From Sphingobacterium zeae (GTDB lineage Bacteria; Bacteroidota; Bacteroidia; Sphingobacteriales; Sphingobacteriaceae), in the NCBI RefSeq assembly GCF_030818895.1, contig NZ_JAUTBA010000001.1, positions 2,480,001 through 2,544,000 of the forward strand: a DNA stretch of 64,000 nt, in the 5' to 3' direction. A program made the translations under genes and the position numbers. Each line of letters opens with the position of its first letter. Within the stretch, counting starts at the first letter, position 1. Below, one piece after another: positions 1 to 8,854 of the stretch. Below the pieces are notes generated by a model, which had not been told where the DNA came from, ran no database searches, and saw only the letters and a list, made by a program, of their open reading frames with translations.

Positions 1-47
1 AGCAATGGAAATAATGAAGCTGCTAAAAATGTCTTTATAGTTTTCAT
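1..47 (-). CDS. Partial CDS, N-terminus of an exported protein
   Basis: A minus-strand reading frame opens with ATG at 47 and runs off the left edge of the window. The 15 visible residues start MKTIKTFLAASLF, a lysine-containing n-region followed by a hydrophobic stretch, which is the shape of a signal peptide. Nothing can be said about the mature protein. The 266 bases between this start and the methyltransferase at 314 are AT-rich and hold no convincing gene; they would carry the promoters for both divergent genes. Confidence 0.5.
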   Translation of the reverse strand, partial: MKTIKTFLAASLFPL

Positions 48-313
48 GTTTTTGTTTTTGTGATGATATTCATTTTCATCAGCAAAGATATTTAAGCATA
101 GCACAGGTTTTCAATACTGATAAATAACCATGATTTCAATAATTCATCCTATTGTAATTTATTTGCAATTTAATTGCATTTAATGTTTTTGCTACATAGT
201 TGCAATAGTGAAAAATACTATCTTCGCTGAGTTGACTTTTAATCCACTGTAGTACCGAATCGGTATAGCAAACAAGATCGATTTCAATTTTAAACAATAT
301 AAGCAACAGCAGT

Positions 314-922
314 ATGGAATTTTGGGAACGTAATTTTATAGAGAAGCAAGAAATGTGGGGGGATGAAGCCGCAAAGTCTACAACGTTTGCAGTAGGCTTT
401 TTTTTGGAACACAACATCAAAAATATACTGATTCCTGGGTTCGGCTACGGTCGCAACGGTCGCCCTTTTTTGGAAAATGGAATAAAAATTACAGGCATTG
501 AGATTTCGAAAACGGCAATAGAACTCGCCCGGAAATCCTTTGGGACAAATACGATAATCCATCATGGTTCGGTTAATGAAATGCCTTTTGATCAGGATAT
601 ATATGACGGTATATTTTGTTACGGGCTTATTCATCTATTGGATGCTGAAGAACGTAATGCGTTAATCCAGCATTGCTTTGACCAATTAGCTGAAGGAGGT
701 TATATGATTTTTACGACCGTATCAAAGCTAGCGAGTATCTATGGAAAGGGGGAGGCCATAGGCACTGATCGATTTGCAATGTTTGATGGAGTACATATGT
801 TTTTTTACGATATTGATTCCATTCATGCCGAATTCGATCCCTATGGATTAATGGAAATTAGGGAGGTAGAGGAAAATTTTCCATTCTACTTCATCATTTG
901 TCAGAAGAGGATTAATATTTAA
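314..922 (+). CDS. Class I SAM-dependent methyltransferase
   Basis: This 202-residue protein has the features of a small soluble class I methyltransferase. The glycine-rich SAM-binding motif I is visible as ILIPGFGYGRNG near residue 40, followed by the acidic end of strand beta2 (ITGIEIS, about residue 60) and a motif around FDGIFCYGLIHLL near residue 100. The family transfers a methyl group from S-adenosylmethionine; the substrate cannot be read from the sequence. The gene ends 12 bases before a flavoprotein gene on the same strand, so the two are probably co-transcribed. The ATG at 314 gives a full-length fold. Some relatives are annotated as tellurite or thiol methyltransferases, which is not demonstrable here. 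Confidence 0.8.
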   Translation: MEFWERNFIEKQEMWGDEAAKSTTFAVGFFLEHNIKNILIPGFGYGRNGRPFLENGIKITGIEISKTAIELARKSFGTNTIIHHGSVNEMPFDQDIYDGIFCYGLIHLLDAEERNALIQHCFDQLAEGGYMIFTTVSKLASIYGKGEAIGTDRFAMFDGVHMFFYDIDSIHAEFDPYGLMEIREVEENFPFYFIICQKRINI

Positions 923-934
923 ATATATATATTT

Positions 935-1843
935 ATGAAAGATGATAGAAGCTATGAGGTAATTATCGTTGGGGGAAGTTATGCGGGGCTTTCTGCAGCG
1001 ATGGCATTGGGACGTTCCTTGCGGAATGTGTTGATTATCGATAGTGGGCTACCTTGTAATCGACAGACGCCGCACTCTCATAATTTCATTACGCATGATG
1101 GTGAAAAGCCGCTTAGTATAGCGAAAAAAGCGAGGGAGGAAGTTCTGAACTACCCGAGTGTCAAGTTCCAGAAAGGGCTTGCTGTGAGCGGCATGATGAC
1201 AGCTACAGGGTATGAAATAACCACCGAAAATGGGGACGTCTTTCAGGCTAAAAAGCTCATTTTTGCGACTGGTGTGGAAGATATTATGCCTAGTATACAA
1301 GGATTTTCAGCCTGTTGGGGAATTTCGGTTATCCATTGCCCATATTGTCACGGTTATGAATTCCGAAAAGGAAAAACTGCTATTATGGCCAATGGAGAGC
1401 GTGCGCTTCACGTAGCGGGATTGGTCAATAATCTCTCGAACGACTTAACGCTATTGACTTCGGGTAAGGCTAGTTTTGATGTTAAGCAGAAAGCAAAACT
1501 GAAGTTACATGGTATTTCGATTATTGAAGAAGAAATAACTAAAATCCAGCATAAGAATGGATGGGTCCAACAGGTACAATTAAAAGACGGTCGTGAACTT
1601 GCCTTTGATGCTGTTTATGCTGCCATACCTTTCAGGCAACATTCGCTTATTCCTGCTATGTTAGGTTGCGAATTGACCGATCAGGGACATATAAAAACAG
1701 ACAATTTCCAGAAAACAACAGTCGCGGGTGTTTTTGCCTGTGGAGATAATTCCAGTATGATGCGTTCTGTAGCGAATGCGGTTGCTGCAGGAAACCTAGC
1801 TGGAGCAATGGTTAATAAAGAACTTGTTGATGAGGTTTTTTAG
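935..1843 (+). CDS. Thioredoxin-reductase-like NAD(P)/FAD oxidoreductase
   Basis: A 302-residue cytoplasmic flavoprotein of the thioredoxin reductase fold. The N-terminal FAD-binding dinucleotide fold is seen as VIIVGGSYAGLSAA near residue 10. The redox-active pair is CPYC (in HCPYCHGYE, about residue 135), where classical TrxB has CATC. A C-terminal FAD motif (GVFACGDNSS) lies near residue 270. Members with CPYC and a HGYE tail are often single flavin disulfide reductases whose partner is not a canonical thioredoxin, and some act on gliotoxin-like substrates. The gene follows the methyltransferase by 12 bases, so both probably share one promoter. A perfect hairpin follows at 1891. Confidence 0.85.
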   Translation: MKDDRSYEVIIVGGSYAGLSAAMALGRSLRNVLIIDSGLPCNRQTPHSHNFITHDGEKPLSIAKKAREEVLNYPSVKFQKGLAVSGMMTATGYEITTENGDVFQAKKLIFATGVEDIMPSIQGFSACWGISVIHCPYCHGYEFRKGKTAIMANGERALHVAGLVNNLSNDLTLLTSGKASFDVKQKAKLKLHGISIIEEEITKIQHKNGWVQQVQLKDGRELAFDAVYAAIPFRQHSLIPAMLGCELTDQGHIKTDNFQKTTVAGVFACGDNSSMMRSVANAVAAGNLAGAMVNKELVDEVF

Positions 1844-1890
1844 TGGCCATATTGATCTGTTTTCCGGCAGTGGTGACACATTGTTAATTC

Positions 1891-1920
1891 ATCAGGAAGT
1901 TTTTACAAAAACTTCCTGAT
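1891..1920. terminator. Perfect inverted repeat after the flavoprotein gene
   Basis: ATCAGGAAGTTTT and its exact complement AAAACTTCCTGAT form a 14-base-pair stem with a two-base loop, 47 bases after the flavoprotein stop. There is no long T-run on either side, so it may be a weak terminator or an mRNA 3'-end stabiliser. Confidence 0.5.
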
Positions 1921-2051
1921 GCGTAAATGCTGTCTTTATTAAATTTTTTTGTCCAAATTTTACTGAAATAATAGCTGCCGATAAGATAAACCGACACCAG
2001 GAAGTGATCCTTTATGATGGATAATCGTTTTAAAAGTCGACGGTTCCTACT

Positions 2052-2396
2052 CTACATTTGTTGAATACGTTCGGTCCGACTAGCCGTTTCCCGTCCCCAT
2101 TCTGCAATAGATTCTAATAGCGGAATAAGCGTCTTGCCGAATGGTGTAAGTTCGTAATCTACTTTCAAAGGAGCTTTTTCGGTATGTACTGTACGCTTTA
2201 CTAAACCATCAGCCTCAAGTTCCTTTAATTGTAAGCTTAATGTACGCTCGGTAATTAATGCACATTCTTTTCTTAATTCATTATAACGTTTTTTTTCAAT
2301 TAGATGAATCAAAATTACTGCTTTCCATTTTCCGCCTATGTATTTCATAGTTAGGCTGGTACTGCATGGGTATTGTTTGTTGTCTATCAAATACAT
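2052..2396 (-). CDS. HxlR-family winged-helix transcriptional regulator
   Basis: A 114-residue protein matching the HxlR (MarR-like winged helix) family. The typical start is present: a conserved cysteine in YPCSTSLTMKYIGGKWKAVIL near residue 9, then the recognition helix region RYNELRKE and TERTLSLQLKELEADGLVKR, then the wing ending in YELTPFGKTLIPLL. These regulators usually sense reactive electrophiles or redox change through the N-terminal cysteine and control a divergent oxidoreductase gene. Here the divergent partner is the nitroreductase at 2491. The start codons are 95 bases apart, and a symmetrical element lies between them. Confidence 0.9.
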   Translation of the reverse strand: MYLIDNKQYPCSTSLTMKYIGGKWKAVILIHLIEKKRYNELRKECALITERTLSLQLKELEADGLVKRTVHTEKAPLKVDYELTPFGKTLIPLLESIAEWGRETASRTERIQQM

Positions 2397-2421
2397 CTGT
2401 TACTATCAAGTTTGACCGTTA

Positions 2422-2455
2422 TTGCAAATATATAATACTATATTTAAGTTTGCAA
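2422..2455. promoter_or_regulatory. Overlapping divergent promoters with an inverted repeat (HxlR operator candidate)
   Basis: TTGCAAA (2422-2428) and TTTGCAA (2449-2455) form an inverted repeat separated by 20 bases. Plus strand: TTG at 2422 and TAAGTTTG at 2445-2452 fit the Bacteroidota -33/-7 elements for the nitroreductase. Minus strand: the complements of 2452-2455 (TTGC) and 2425-2432 (TATATTTG), 19 bases apart, fit the same elements for the regulator. Each promoter's -7 box therefore overlaps the other's -33 box. A regulator bound to the repeat would block both. The promoter match is seen; regulator binding is inferred. Confidence 0.55.
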
Positions 2456-2490
2456 CTATAAAATATATAGTTAATTTAATCTTGTATGTT

Positions 2491-3090
2491 ATGGCTTTTT
2501 TAGAAACTGCAAAGCAACGTTACACAACGAAAAAGTATAATTCAGAAGCGCTAATTCCGGAGGAGAAAATCGCTGAATTAAAGGAAATAATCCGATTGAG
2601 TCCATCTTCCATCAATAGCCAGCCATGGAAATTCTTCTTTGTCTCTTCTGGGGAGATGAAACAAAAACTCGCTGCCGCATCCTATTGGAACGCACAGAAG
2701 ATAAATGAGGCAAGCCATCTGGTTGTCTTTAGCGCACTTACCGATGTAGATCGCTTTGAAGAGCAGATCGCAAACACGCTTCCAGAGGGATCGATTAATT
2801 ACTATAAGCAATTTTTGCAGTCGAAAGGGGAGTTCCATGTTCAATCCTGGATGAAGCAACAGGTGTATCTTTCTTTGGGATTTTTCCTTGCAGCCTGTGC
2901 TGCAAATCATATTGACGCAACCCCAATGGAAGGAATTGAAAATTCCGTCTACGATGAAATACTGGAACTCGATGGCTATCAGACGCTGTTTGCAGTTGCT
3001 ATTGGCTATCGACATGTGGAGGATGCAAATCAGCCTGCAATTACCGCAAAATCACGTTTGACAATTGCAGATATAATTGAAGAGTTCTAG
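2491..3090 (+). CDS. Nitroreductase-family FMN oxidoreductase
   Basis: A 199-residue NAD(P)H-dependent flavin oxidoreductase of the nitroreductase family, related to NfsB. The FMN-binding region near the start (AKQRYTTKKYN), the RLSPSSINSQPWKFFFV segment near residue 40, and the C-terminal ATPMEGIE followed by FAVAIGYR are family hallmarks. The start at 2491 (MAFLETAK) was chosen because the upstream in-frame extension overlaps the promoter and has no homology-like features. Its divergent HxlR neighbour suggests induction by quinones, nitroaromatics or other electrophiles. A paralogue lies at 35621. A strong two-way terminator follows. Confidence 0.9.
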   Translation: MAFLETAKQRYTTKKYNSEALIPEEKIAELKEIIRLSPSSINSQPWKFFFVSSGEMKQKLAAASYWNAQKINEASHLVVFSALTDVDRFEEQIANTLPEGSINYYKQFLQSKGEFHVQSWMKQQVYLSLGFFLAACAANHIDATPMEGIENSVYDEILELDGYQTLFAVAIGYRHVEDANQPAITAKSRLTIADIIEEF

Positions 3091-3091
3091 G

Positions 3092-3130
3092 TAAAAAAAG
3101 ATGAAACCAATAGTGGTTTCATCTTTTTTA
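3092..3130. terminator. Bidirectional intrinsic terminator
   Basis: TAAAAAAAGATGAAACCA pairs with TGGTTTCATCTTTTTTA around an ATAG loop. The A-run on one side and the T-run on the other make it work in both directions, serving the convergent nitroreductase and phosphodiesterase genes. Confidence 0.9.
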
Positions 3131-3132
3131 CA

Positions 3133-4077
3133 TTAGTTTAAACTTATCTTTTTGCCCTGTTCGGGGAAAACATAATTTATTTTAAGTGGATTATTGTTGA
3201 GCAATTCGTTTTTAATGATTTCAGGGTTGTTACCAGTTGGTTTTCGGTGTGTGACTACTATGCTTAGCCCTTCCAAGTTTTTTAGTCCCGTTTTTTCTTT
3301 GAGCTTTACGAGTTCTTCTAGCAGCAAATTGGGGGTTAGGTGACCGAAGAGTAAATTTTCTGGCTGATTATTTGGGAAGGAGACTTCAATCAATATGCTG
3401 TTTAATTGTTTATTTTTGATCAGAGGGGTCATCTTATTCCAGAGCTTATCTAGCTGATCGGATTTTTCCACCCGGTCCGCGCCAGTATCGCCGAGGTAAA
3501 GGAGGTAGTGATTATCATGGCGGACAAGTGCTGCACTACTTTTATATGGATTTACATGGCTCAGCTCATATGCCGTCAAAGATAATGCTGTATTTGGTAC
3601 TTGCATTTCCAGCCCCTCCTGTAAACTGTTGTAATGATACTTTCCTAGTATGGGTTTTTGGCCCTGATCCCCAAAATTGATCCAGGTATCCGTGATGAAA
3701 TAGTGATTTTGTAGAATTTGAAGGACCGGATCAATAGCGAAAATGTTCTTTTTGCTATCGGCAGGAGAATTAATAATAAGACCCGATAGATGATCGAGAT
3801 GTCCATGGGAAATGAAATATCCCTTTATTTGGTTATGCAAAATTGTTTCGACCGATCCATTTAGACTTTTCAACACAATAGCTTTTCTAATCCCCGTATT
3901 TATGGTTCCGGCGTCGAGGCAAAGGAAGGCCGTATCTCTTGGAGTGCCTACTAAATAAGCAGAAAGATTGTCTTCTTGTTCGCCACCATATATTCCCAGC
4001 GGGACAAGGTCAAAATGCTGTGCCTGACAGGTCATGGTCACAAGAAATGTAAAAATGGAAAGCGCTAGTTTTTTCAT
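3133..4077 (-). CDS. Exported class II 3',5'-cyclic-nucleotide phosphodiesterase
   Basis: A 314-residue metallo-beta-lactamase-fold protein of the class II cyclic-nucleotide phosphodiesterase (CpdP/PDE1) type. The metal-binding motif HGHLDHLSG lies near residue 90; further ligands are likely the histidine in ELSHVNPY, the aspartate in YLGDTGAD and the histidine in GHLTP. The start at 4077 gives a clean signal peptide (MKKLALSIFTFLVTMTCQAQ), so it is probably periplasmic; an in-frame upstream start would put a hairpin inside the coding sequence. The family hydrolyses cAMP or cGMP to the 5'-monophosphate. It lies 63 bases downstream of the TonB-dependent receptor, with a terminator-like hairpin between them. 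Confidence 0.8.
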   Translation of the reverse strand: MKKLALSIFTFLVTMTCQAQHFDLVPLGIYGGEQEDNLSAYLVGTPRDTAFLCLDAGTINTGIRKAIVLKSLNGSVETILHNQIKGYFISHGHLDHLSGLIINSPADSKKNIFAIDPVLQILQNHYFITDTWINFGDQGQKPILGKYHYNSLQEGLEMQVPNTALSLTAYELSHVNPYKSSAALVRHDNHYLLYLGDTGADRVEKSDQLDKLWNKMTPLIKNKQLNSILIEVSFPNNQPENLLFGHLTPNLLLEELVKLKEKTGLKNLEGLSIVVTHRKPTGNNPEIIKNELLNNNPLKINYVFPEQGKKISLN

Positions 4078-4090
4078 GATTATTAAACTA

Positions 4091-4119
4091 AAAACCCATC
4101 CGTTGTTATAGGATGGGTT
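4091..4119 (-). terminator. Intercistronic terminator hairpin between receptor and phosphodiesterase
   Basis: On the minus strand AACCCATCC and GGATGGGTT form a nine-base-pair stem with a nine-base loop, followed by TTTTTAG. It sits after the receptor stop and just before the phosphodiesterase start, so the downstream gene depends on read-through or on its own promoter. Confidence 0.7.
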
Positions 4120-4140
4120 CAAATTTACGTTATTTTTTGT

Positions 4141-7100
4141 TTATTGGTTGAATCGGTAACGTACACCCAGCTGAATTCTCCAGCGTGAAGTTTCATCCAC
4201 ACTGTTCGAGAAAGTGTTGGTTAAAGGAATCTGATTTGTTGCATCTAAATACGGGAATGAGAATGTTGGTTGTCCCTGCGCATTCAATCCTTTGTAATTT
4301 AAGATACCGTTCGCTTTGTTGGCAAATTGGGCAACTCCCCAGCTTTTGTTGATCATATTACCGAAATTAAATACATCAAAAGTAATCTGCAATTGATGTT
4401 TCTTACCGCTGGTATTTAAAAATACATCTTGCGCGATGCGGATATCCAGTGTTCCGATCATTTTTCCTACCAATGCGTTACGTTTCGCGTATTGGCCTCT
4501 GTGCGCGTTCAGGTAATTGTCCTGATTAATGTATCCGTTCAATTGAGACCATAATTGATCAGCTGTCCGAGTGTCTTGCACATTGTCGCCAACAAGTGCA
4601 ATTTCAGCTTTACTATTTGGAATGTAGATCAAGTCATTACCAGACAAACCATCATTGTTCAGGTCACCGCCATAAGTATAAGAGTAGCGAGGCCCGTCCT
4701 GCAGTTGATAAAATAAGGAGAATGTCGTTCCTAAATGATCCAGGTATTCTTTACGGTAAGAGAAGTTGGCAATAAATCTATTTTTAACCAAATAAGTTGA
4801 ATAAGATAGGTCAGCGCTATTTGGATTACCCGACACATAGCGATCACGCCACATGGATTGAGCAATAGATCCTCCATCGTTCACAGATCTTGAATCTGTA
4901 TAGGTATAACCGATATTTGCAAAAAATCCACCTTTGAACTCTTTCGACAATGTTCCTGTCAAGGTATAACTATAACCTTTTGATGTATTGGACATCACAA
5001 TGGCGTCGGAAATATTCGGATTTTCGGGAGTAGGTTGAGCAGCACCATAAATACGTGGAGTATTGTAACGCATACGGTTATCGGCACCAACTAAAGCTTT
5101 ACCGTCCGTCGTATTTAGATTGACGTTACGGAAATAGACCGAATTGATATCTTTTGAATACATGGCTTCAAAAGTACCAATAACACCGCCTGGTAATTTT
5201 TGGTCAATGGCAAGGTTCGTTCTCCAAAGCTGCATAAATTTGAAGTTATTATCCGTTACCGCCAAGTTATAACTCGAGTTGTTGGCTGCAGTTTGGTGGT
5301 TCACATTGCGATAAGCATCTACATCAGGTGTAAATGGGCGGTTTGTAGGATTATTAATAGATTCAGAACCAAACATAACACCATTATTGCCGGCCTGATT
5401 AGAAATCCATACTAATGGCGGACGACCCGTAAAGATTCCCGATCCACCACGTACCTGCGTTTGATTTGTTCCATTGACATTCCAATTAAATCCAATTCGT
5501 GGCGACCAAAGAATTGCACTCTTTGGATATTTTGATACATCGATCTTTTCACCTTGATCAAAATTCAACTTGGTTACATTATCATTTTTCAGTTCATTGG
5601 GGGATGATATGTTAGTCAAATCGGCTCTCAATCCAGCAGTCAATTTAAAATGATCATTTACAGCATAGGTATCCTGTGCATATAGACCAAACATACGTGC
5701 TGAAATTTCTGCATAAGGAAATGACCCATCAGGTAAAACAGAATATTGGATTTGGTATTTGGTTGCGTTGGAAACATTATTTTTTGCAGAGTTGTAGAAG
5801 TCATCTAAACTGGCAAATGTATAGGCTCCATAATAGTTCGGTGCAAATCCATTGGTGGTTTTGTAATTTTCAAAATTGGCTCCCAAGGTAATCTCATGCT
5901 TTCCGGCATAAATATTAAAGTTGTTGGTTGCTTGAAATACCTTCGTCTTTAAGCTATTAAATGCTGTAAATGGTTCGTAACCAAATGCTGTCATGCTACT
6001 ACCGTCGGGGTTCATGATGTCTACCAAAGGAAATGGTTGGCCACCTTTCGACTCTCTATAGTCGTTCATGACATTGTATCCTACGGTCAATGAATTAGAA
6101 TATTTGCTACTGATACGCGTACGTAATTCTAAATTCACATTGTCCATGTTGTTGTTTATACCGTAGCCTGCTGAGCTGAAAGGTAGGCCAAGGTTGGACG
6201 GTTGCCGATTATTTTTGGGCGCACCACTATTGGACGGTAAGATGTCGCGATAGGAACGAAAGTAGAAATATTTAGCGCTTAAGGTATTTTTTTGATCGAT
6301 ATTGTAATCTAATTTAACGGAAAATTTGTCACTGCGTGTATCCAAAGGATAATCTTGATAAGATCCAGGATTATACCCGATCGATTTAAGGTAGTTGGCT
6401 AGCTCATCAAGTTTCTCCGCAGATACGGTTGAAACATTCGGCCCCGTATTTCCTCCGCGTGAAGCTATAAAATTTGTTCCTGGGTCTGTTCTTCGCTCAA
6501 GCTCGCCGCTTGCAAAAAAGAATAGCTTGTTTTTGATAATTGGTCCCCCCACGGTAAAACCATAGCCTTTTAAGCTGAAGTTGTTGACTGGTGCTCTTAG
6601 TCCGGCCGAATTGTATTTGTTGACTAAATTCTGATTTCTGAAATAATAATTTAACGAACCTTGTACTTCGTTGGTACCACTTCTTGTTACGGCATTGATT
6701 GCAGCACCGGTAAAACCATTTTGTCTTACGTCATAAGGAGCAATGTTTACTGAAATCTCCTCAAAGGCATCCATATTGATAGGTTGCGAGTTTGTTTGGC
6801 TTCCGATGGTTCCTTGTAGTCCAAACGCGTTGTTAAATAGCGCGCCATCGATGGTAAAGTTATTGGCAAGGTTGCTTCTTCCTGCAAAAGAAGGATTACC
6901 GTACTGCATCGAAAATTGAGGGGTCAGTTTGACAAAGTCTGTAAAGCTTCGATTGAGTGTGGGTAGATTTTGAATCGCTGTGCGGGAAATGTTTTGTGCC
7001 GCACCTGTTCGGCCGGAGTTGAAGACTTTGCCCTGTCTCGTACCTACAACGACAGCTTCATCCAATACTTGCGATGCGGACTGCATCTGAATATCTAATG

Positions 7101-7407
7101 TTGAGCTTTGTCCCAAAGCCAGTTTCTCGATCTGCTTGATATTGGGTGAATGCCCAAGATAAGTTACAGTGATTTGATAAGGGCCACCAATTCTCATATT
7201 GGGGAGATTATAGCGTCCATCACTTCGCGATGAAGTAACGTACTTTGTCCCAGAAGGTAAATGTATGGCTTCAATTGTCGCCCCATTGATTGGCGAATTT
7301 CCCTCTCTGACGGTTCCATTCAGAGCAGAGGTGGTTTCATTTTGCGCATAGGTAAGTGAGGTACCGATTGTGCTTAGCAAAATGCTGGTAATCAAATGTT
7401 TTCTCAT
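4141..7407 (-). CDS. TonB-dependent receptor, Oar-like, with carboxypeptidase-like N-domain
   Basis: A 1088-residue outer-membrane receptor. It begins with a signal peptide (MRKHLITSILLSTIGTSLTYAQ), then a carboxypeptidase-regulatory-like beta-sandwich (about residues 25-105, with SDGRYNLPNMRIGGPYQITV), then a plug domain containing VVVGTRQGKVFNS and TVDG-like NFTIDGALFNN, then a long beta-barrel ending RIQLGVRYRFNQ with a C-terminal aromatic-rich strand. This layout is typical of Oar-type receptors that import large substrates or take part in protein export. No SusD partner is adjacent, so a classical glycan-import role is unlikely. The nearest downstream gene is the exported phosphodiesterase. 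Confidence 0.9.
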   Translation of the reverse strand: MRKHLITSILLSTIGTSLTYAQNETTSALNGTVREGNSPINGATIEAIHLPSGTKYVTSSRSDGRYNLPNMRIGGPYQITVTYLGHSPNIKQIEKLALGQSSTLDIQMQSASQVLDEAVVVGTRQGKVFNSGRTGAAQNISRTAIQNLPTLNRSFTDFVKLTPQFSMQYGNPSFAGRSNLANNFTIDGALFNNAFGLQGTIGSQTNSQPINMDAFEEISVNIAPYDVRQNGFTGAAINAVTRSGTNEVQGSLNYYFRNQNLVNKYNSAGLRAPVNNFSLKGYGFTVGGPIIKNKLFFFASGELERRTDPGTNFIASRGGNTGPNVSTVSAEKLDELANYLKSIGYNPGSYQDYPLDTRSDKFSVKLDYNIDQKNTLSAKYFYFRSYRDILPSNSGAPKNNRQPSNLGLPFSSAGYGINNNMDNVNLELRTRISSKYSNSLTVGYNVMNDYRESKGGQPFPLVDIMNPDGSSMTAFGYEPFTAFNSLKTKVFQATNNFNIYAGKHEITLGANFENYKTTNGFAPNYYGAYTFASLDDFYNSAKNNVSNATKYQIQYSVLPDGSFPYAEISARMFGLYAQDTYAVNDHFKLTAGLRADLTNISSPNELKNDNVTKLNFDQGEKIDVSKYPKSAILWSPRIGFNWNVNGTNQTQVRGGSGIFTGRPPLVWISNQAGNNGVMFGSESINNPTNRPFTPDVDAYRNVNHQTAANNSSYNLAVTDNNFKFMQLWRTNLAIDQKLPGGVIGTFEAMYSKDINSVYFRNVNLNTTDGKALVGADNRMRYNTPRIYGAAQPTPENPNISDAIVMSNTSKGYSYTLTGTLSKEFKGGFFANIGYTYTDSRSVNDGGSIAQSMWRDRYVSGNPNSADLSYSTYLVKNRFIANFSYRKEYLDHLGTTFSLFYQLQDGPRYSYTYGGDLNNDGLSGNDLIYIPNSKAEIALVGDNVQDTRTADQLWSQLNGYINQDNYLNAHRGQYAKRNALVGKMIGTLDIRIAQDVFLNTSGKKHQLQITFDVFNFGNMINKSWGVAQFANKANGILNYKGLNAQGQPTFSFPYLDATNQIPLTNTFSNSVDETSRWRIQLGVRYRFNQ

Positions 7408-7659
7408 TTGTTTTGTAGCTGTTTAAATGACTAGGTGATTTTTAAACCGCGATAAAGGTAGGAGAGTAGTATTGATTTTGTGTTAAGTAAATATTATTTA
7501 ACGGTTTCCACTGTCGTAGGTATAAACCGTTTTTTATTATTGATAATTCAGTCCAATCTTGCTTGCGGCTATTTTTTAATTTTGATTATGTTTACGTTTT
7601 TTCTTTTGTTGTTTAGTATATTCAAACCTATCTAACCGGATTGGATTTTATCGTTACTT

Positions 7660-8202
7660 ATGACCATAAATTTTAAAAACATAGATTATTTGAAGTCTGG
7701 AAACGACGTGCAGAAAAAAGCCTATCGGTTATTGACTGACTATCAAATTACTACTCTTCTTGATGCTTATGATCCGATTGTAGTTGGTACGATACCGATT
7801 CAGCTAGATGTGGGTGGGAGTGATATAGACATTATTCTTTGTGTCGACGATTTTGATGCTCTTGAAGAAATGCTGTCTCTTAATTTTTCGAAACATGCAC
7901 ATTTTCGGTTACAGCGGCCGGCCGATCGTGTAATCATCTGCCGTTTCACGATTGAAGAGCAGCTTTTTGAAATTTATGCAACGGATAAAGCAACTGAAAT
8001 TCAGAGTGGATACTTACATATGCTTAAAGAGCATGAAATTATTCAATTGAGGGGTGGAGAATTCGCTGAACAGGTCAGACAGCTCAAGAGGAGTGGGATA
8101 AAAACTGAGCCTGCATTTTGTCAGCTATTGGGAATTGAAGGCGATGCATATACAGAACTTCTAAAGTATAATCCAGCAGATAACACGATGAACTATGAAT
8201 GA
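7660..8202 (+). CDS. DUF4269 (nucleotidyltransferase-like) protein
   Basis: A 180-residue protein resembling the DUF4269 family. The pattern VVGTIPIQLDVGGSDIDIILCV (about residues 47-68) has the spaced acidic residues (GSDIDI) typical of the nucleotidyltransferase fold, and the C-terminal ELLKYN segment is family-like. No substrate is known. The gene is 17 bases upstream of the Crp/Fnr regulator start, so the two probably share a transcript. The upstream 250 bases (7408-7659) contain no other recognisable gene. Confidence 0.75.
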   Translation: MTINFKNIDYLKSGNDVQKKAYRLLTDYQITTLLDAYDPIVVGTIPIQLDVGGSDIDIILCVDDFDALEEMLSLNFSKHAHFRLQRPADRVIICRFTIEEQLFEIYATDKATEIQSGYLHMLKEHEIIQLRGGEFAEQVRQLKRSGIKTEPAFCQLLGIEGDAYTELLKYNPADNTMNYE

Positions 8203-8219
8203 TTTTAATCTATAATAGA

Positions 8220-8777
8220 ATGAATCCCCTAGTTGAACAGTTCAAAAAATATGGCTATCTCAATGAAGCAATTGAGAAAGCGGTAGAAAATAGAACGCGT
8301 TATTTCTTTAAGAAAAAGGGCGAGCATTTTTTGAGAGAAGGGCAGCATTTATCCAGCTATTTTGTTTTAAGTACAGGATTACTACGAGCTTATTTTTTTA
8401 AAAACGGACGTGAAATGAACAGCTGGTTTGGTGAGGAAAACCAGATTTTTGGATCGATTTTACCCGTTTATACTGAAAAACCCTCTTTTGAAAATATTCA
8501 GCTTCTTGAAGATTCCGAGATCTATGCTATTTCTGTAGACGATTTAAATGAATTGTATAGAATTTATCCTGAACTAAATCTTATCGGTCGGAAGATTGCC
8601 GAGGAGGTTTGTATTATTCTTGAAGAACGGATTATGTCGCTGCATACCGAATCTGCAGTAGAACGATATCAATCGCTCATACGCTTACAGCCAAATTTGT
8701 TAAATAGAATTAATCTCGGTCATATTGCATCATATTTGGGGATTACACAAGAAACACTTAGTCGGATCCGGCGATAA
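8220..8777 (+). CDS. Crp/Fnr-family transcriptional regulator
   Basis: A 185-residue regulator with a cyclic-nucleotide-binding-like beta-barrel (about residues 25-115) and a C-terminal helix-turn-helix ending NLGHIASYLGITQETLSRIRR. In Bacteroidota these short Crp proteins usually lack the residues needed for cAMP binding and often control an adjacent transporter or oxidoreductase. Start 8220 (MNPLVEQF) was chosen over an upstream in-frame start that overlaps the preceding stop. The SMR exporter gene begins 77 bases downstream on the same strand, so it is the likely target. Confidence 0.88.
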   Translation: MNPLVEQFKKYGYLNEAIEKAVENRTRYFFKKKGEHFLREGQHLSSYFVLSTGLLRAYFFKNGREMNSWFGEENQIFGSILPVYTEKPSFENIQLLEDSEIYAISVDDLNELYRIYPELNLIGRKIAEEVCIILEERIMSLHTESAVERYQSLIRLQPNLLNRINLGHIASYLGITQETLSRIRR

Positions 8778-8854
8778 GGTACGATTTTGATATAAGTCAA
8801 AAAATGCCCCTCATTTAGCGATTATCTTTGCTGTAGAAATTTAAACTATTGAAA

